Origin: Afipia sp.
GTDB lineage: Bacteria; Pseudomonadota; Alphaproteobacteria; Rhizobiales; Xanthobacteraceae
NCBI GenBank assembly: GCA_017308595.1
Contig: JAFKER010000008.1
Coordinates: 124,001 to 188,000, forward strand
Direction: 5' to 3'
Length of the DNA: 64,000 nt
In this document: piece after piece, positions 61,095 to 64,000 of the stretch
How the letters are laid out: each line of letters begins with the position of its first letter
Numbering within the stretch: position 1 is the first letter of the stretch
Notes under the pieces: model-generated
What the model saw: only the letters and a program-made list of their open reading frames with translations
Databases searched by the model: none
Told to the model about the DNA's origin: nothing
Position numbers and translations under genes: made by a program

Positions 61095-62269
61095 CGATTG
61101 CTTCCGCACCTCCGGTGGAGACCACGGCGCAGTCGCCGATGGGCGAAGCTGTGCCGCCGTCGCGTCACCCGCTTGGTATTTCACCGCTCAACCAGCGTCG
61201 CTGGCGCAATTTCAAGTCCAACCGGCGCGGCTACTGGTCGTTCTGGATTTTCGCGCTGCTGTTTTTCATTTCGCTATTCGCCGAACTGATCGCCAACGAC
61301 CGGCCGTTTCTGATCAAGTTCGATGGCAAATTGTATTTTCCAGCGTTCGTGACCTATCCCGAAACCGCGTTCGGTGGCGACTTCGAGACCGCGGCGGATT
61401 ATCGCGATCCTTACTTGCAGAAACTCATCAAGGAAAAGAACGGCACGGTGCTTTGGCCGTTGATCCGCTATTCTTACGGCACGCATAATCTTGACCTGCC
61501 GACGCCCGCGCCGTCGCCGCCGACATGGATGCTGACCGAAGCCCAATGCAAGGCTGTGGTGGAGAAGAAGGGGCTGCGCGGCTGCCGTGATCTTGAATAC
61601 AACTGGCTTGGCACCGACGATCAGGGGCGTGACGTTGTCGCGCGCCTTATCTATGGCTTTCGTATCTCGGTTTTATTTGGCCTCGCGCTGACGATTGTCT
61701 CGTCGGTGATCGGTATCGCGGCTGGTGGCATTCAGGGCTATTTCGGCGGCTGGGTCGACTTGCTGTTTCAGCGCTTTATCGAAGTCTGGACTGCGATCCC
61801 CTCGCTTTATCTTCTGTTAATCCTGTCGTCGGTGCTGGTGCCGGGATTCTTTGTGCTGCTGGGCATCCTGCTGCTGTTCTCGTGGGTGTCGTTGGTCGGT
61901 CTTGTGCGTGCGGAATTTTTACGCGGGCGCAACTTCGAGTACATTCAGGCGGCGCGCGCGCTCGGCGTTTCGAACGCTACCATTATGTTCCGCCATTTGC
62001 TGCCGAACGCCATGGTCGCGACCATGACGTTCCTGCCATTCATCGTGTCGTCGTCGGTGATGACGCTGACGGCGCTGGATTTCCTTGGCTTTGGCCTGCC
62101 GCCCGGCTCGCCGTCGCTCGGTGAATTGCTGTCACAGGGCAAGGCCAACGTGCAGGCGCCGTGGCTCGGCTTCACCGGGTTCTTCTCCGTCGCGATCATG
62201 CTGTCGCTTCTGATCTTCATCGGTGAAGGCGTGCGTGACGCTTTCGATCCGCGCAAGACGTTCAGGTAG
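61091..62269 (+). CDS. yejE: ABC peptide transporter permease YejE-like
   Basis: A 392-residue permease. It starts with a polar cytoplasmic segment, then the first membrane span near residue 50 (SFWIFALLFFISLFAELIAN). A periplasmic insert of about 100 residues follows (containing TWMLTEAQCKAVVEKKGLRG), a feature of the YejE group. The EAA loop is GRNFEYIQAARALGVSNATIMFRH. It pairs with YejB. The ATG at 61091 overlaps the yejB stop (ATGA). Confidence 0.92.
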   Translation: MTIASAPPVETTAQSPMGEAVPPSRHPLGISPLNQRRWRNFKSNRRGYWSFWIFALLFFISLFAELIANDRPFLIKFDGKLYFPAFVTYPETAFGGDFETAADYRDPYLQKLIKEKNGTVLWPLIRYSYGTHNLDLPTPAPSPPTWMLTEAQCKAVVEKKGLRGCRDLEYNWLGTDDQGRDVVARLIYGFRISVLFGLALTIVSSVIGIAAGGIQGYFGGWVDLLFQRFIEVWTAIPSLYLLLILSSVLVPGFFVLLGILLLFSWVSLVGLVRAEFLRGRNFEYIQAARALGVSNATIMFRHLLPNAMVATMTFLPFIVSSSVMTLTALDFLGFGLPPGSPSLGELLSQGKANVQAPWLGFTGFFSVAIMLSLLIFIGEGVRDAFDPRKTFR

Positions 62270-62273
62270 GATC

Positions 62274-63914
62274 ATGTTGGACTCGATCAACCAGCCCCTG
62301 CTCGATGTGCGCGATCTGTCGGTAGCCTTCCGTCAGGGCGGAGCTGAAAGCGTTGCGGTCGACAAGGTCTCGTTCTCGATCGAACGTGGGCAGTGCGTGG
62401 CGCTGGTCGGCGAATCCGGATCGGGAAAATCCGTCAGCGCTTTGTCGGTGCTGAAGCTGTTGCCTTATCCGACCGCGCATCATCCGAGTGGAAGCATCCG
62501 CTTTAAAGGGCAAGACTTGCTCGGGATGAGTGAGAATGAGATTCGCGGCATTCGCGGCAATGACATCTCGATCATCTTTCAGGAGCCGATGACCTCGCTC
62601 AATCCGCTTCACACCATTGAAGCGCAGATCGGCGAGGTGATCTATCTGCACAACGGTGTGCGCGGCGCGAAGGCGCGGGAGCGCACGCTGGAGTTGCTGA
62701 CGCAGGTTGGTATTCCAGAGCCGGAGACGCGGCTTGCCAGCTATCCGCACCAACTGTCCGGCGGTCAGCGCCAACGCGTGATGATCGCCATGGCGCTGGC
62801 GAACGAGCCCGATCTTTTGATCGCAGACGAGCCGACCACCGCACTTGACGTGACGGTGCAGGCGCAAATCCTGAAGCTGCTTGCGGAGATACGCTCACGC
62901 CTTGGCATGAGCATGTTGTTCATCACCCACGATCTCGGCATCGTACGGCGCATTGCCGATACGGTCTGCGTCATGAACAACGGAAAAATCGTCGAGCAGG
63001 GGCCGGTGGAGCAGGTCTTCACCGCGGCTCAACATCCCTATACCAGGGCGCTTCTCGCAGCAGAGCCAAAGCCCGATCCCGCGCCGCCACGGCCCGATGC
63101 ACCGGTGGTGATGTCGTCGGACGATCTCAAGGTTTGGTTCCCTATCAAACGTGGATTGCTGCGCAAGACGGTCGGACACATCAAAGCCGTCGATGGCGTC
63201 AGTGTCTCGGTGCGTCAGGGCGAAACGCTTGGCGTGGTCGGTGAATCCGGGTCCGGCAAGACCACGCTGGGCCTCGCATTGTTGCGTCTGATTTCGTCGA
63301 ACGGACCGATCGTGTTCCTCGGCAAGGATATTCAGGGCCTGAAGTTCAAGGACATGCGCCCGGTTCGCCGCGACATGCAGATCGTGTTTCAGGACCCGTT
63401 CGGCGCGCTCAGCCCGCGCATGTCAGTCGGCGATATCATCGCGGAAGGTCTCGGTGTGCATCAGCCATCCTTGAGCGAGGATGAGCGGGAGGCGCGGGTT
63501 GTGAAAGCGCTCACCGATGTCGGGCTTAACCCCGCGACGCGCTTCCGCTATCCGCATGAATTCTCCGGAGGACAGCGCCAGCGCATCAGCATTGCGCGTG
63601 CCGTCGTACTGGAGCCGAGATTCGTGGTGCTGGATGAGCCGACCAGCGCGCTCGACATGCTGTTTCAGGCCCAGATGGTGGATCTGTTGCGCGATCTGCA
63701 GCGCAAGCGTGACCTGACCTATATGTTCATTTCCCATGACTTGCGCGTCGTCGCGTCGCTTGCGAGCAACTTGATCGTGATGCGTCACGGCAAGGTCGTG
63801 GAACAGGGCGTGGCGGCTGATCTGTTCAAGAATCCAAAAACGGATTACACGCGCGCCTTGTTCGCGGCGGCTTTCAATATCGAAGCCGCGCCGAACATTG
63901 TGCCGGAAATGTAA
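62274..63914 (+). CDS. yejF: ABC peptide transporter ATP-binding protein YejF-like (two ATPase domains)
   Basis: A 546-residue protein with two ABC ATPase domains. The first (about 5-265) has Walker [10 protein letters not shown], signature [15 protein letters not shown] and Walker [14 protein letters not shown]. The second (about 285-540) has Walker [13 protein letters not shown], signature [15 protein letters not shown] and Walker [14 protein letters not shown]. It energises YejB/YejE transport. It starts 4 bases after yejE, in the same operon, and ends the operon. The 3' gap of a few bases is convergent with a minus-strand gene. Confidence 0.94.
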   Translation: MLDSINQPLLDVRDLSVAFRQGGAESVAVDKVSFSIERGQCVALVGESGSGKSVSALSVLKLLPYPTAHHPSGSIRFKGQDLLGMSENEIRGIRGNDISIIFQEPMTSLNPLHTIEAQIGEVIYLHNGVRGAKARERTLELLTQVGIPEPETRLASYPHQLSGGQRQRVMIAMALANEPDLLIADEPTTALDVTVQAQILKLLAEIRSRLGMSMLFITHDLGIVRRIADTVCVMNNGKIVEQGPVEQVFTAAQHPYTRALLAAEPKPDPAPPRPDAPVVMSSDDLKVWFPIKRGLLRKTVGHIKAVDGVSVSVRQGETLGVVGESGSGKTTLGLALLRLISSNGPIVFLGKDIQGLKFKDMRPVRRDMQIVFQDPFGALSPRMSVGDIIAEGLGVHQPSLSEDEREARVVKALTDVGLNPATRFRYPHEFSGGQRQRISIARAVVLEPRFVVLDEPTSALDMLFQAQMVDLLRDLQRKRDLTYMFISHDLRVVASLASNLIVMRHGKVVEQGVAADLFKNPKTDYTRALFAAAFNIEAAPNIVPEM

Positions 63915-63917
63915 ATC

Positions 63918-64000
63918 CTAACCCAGCCGCTTGATGCTGGTGACGTCGCTGCCCGCCGCCTTGATGCGCGCAATCGCCGCTTCTGTCGGCTCGATGGCCG
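63918..64000 (-). CDS. Partial gene, C-terminus only
   Basis: Minus-strand reading ends in a TAG at 63918-63920. The visible 26 codons read AIEPTEAAIARIKAAGSDVT, then SIKRLG to the stop. Codon use is typical of the neighbourhood. The product continues outside the window and I cannot identify it from this tail. It is convergent with the yej operon, 3 bases after its stop. Confidence 0.55.
   Translation of the reverse strand, partial: AIEPTEAAIARIKAAGSDVTSIKRLG

Overview
The window reads as chromosomal DNA of an alphaproteobacterium of the Bradyrhizobium / Rhodopseudomonas / Afipia group. Evidence is the high GC content, a pimFABCD-type dicarboxylate operon next to Liv-type ABC transport genes, a CycM-like membrane-anchored cytochrome c beside kdsB and pheA, many Liv-type solute-binding proteins, and the palindromic extragenic repeats. 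The genus call is inference. No rRNA, tRNA, CRISPR array, insertion sequence, phage gene or replication origin was recognised.

Region 1 (85-9091, + strand) is an acyl-CoA catabolic cluster: TetR regulator, CaiB/BaiF racemase or CoA-transferase, HSD10-type dehydrogenase, feruloyl-CoA-synthetase-like ligase, two adjacent acyl-CoA dehydrogenases, a nitroreductase and a haloalkane dehalogenase with an intact catalytic pentad. The enzyme mix suggests breakdown of a methyl-branched or ring-derived acid. Region 2 (9155-15208) holds small accessory genes: GFA-fold protein, cysteine-cluster protein, a WYL regulator divergent from a metaxin/Faxc-like GST, a PNPOx-fold protein, an AhpD-like protein divergent from a LysR regulator, and a PaaI-type thioesterase.

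Region 3 (15377-25146) centres on aromatic acids. It contains pobA (4-hydroxybenzoate 3-hydroxylase), a divergent Liv-type binding protein, a membrane class III nucleotide cyclase, a Liv transporter whose LivM and LivG are fused in one polypeptide, a divergent MarR regulator and a glycerate 2-kinase. Region 4 (25319-44672) is a dicarboxylate / fatty-acid catabolon. It has three tandem paralogous binding proteins, livM-livH-livF-livG, an IclR regulator, then pimF, pimA, pimB, pimC, pimD and a short-chain dehydrogenase, followed by glpK.

Region 5 (44822-64000) is more housekeeping: a secreted beta-carbonic anhydrase, a GST, a secreted His/Lys-rich small protein, metF-metH, an LLM oxidoreductase, kdsB-pheA, a CycM-like cytochrome, and a yejAABEF-type peptide/oligopeptide ABC transporter with two tandem Tat-exported binding proteins. 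The window ends inside a minus-strand gene.

Many intergenic gaps carry palindromic extragenic repeats of at least six sequence families. Numerous start codons are GTG or TTG; starts were placed by Shine-Dalgarno spacing, signal peptides and family length.
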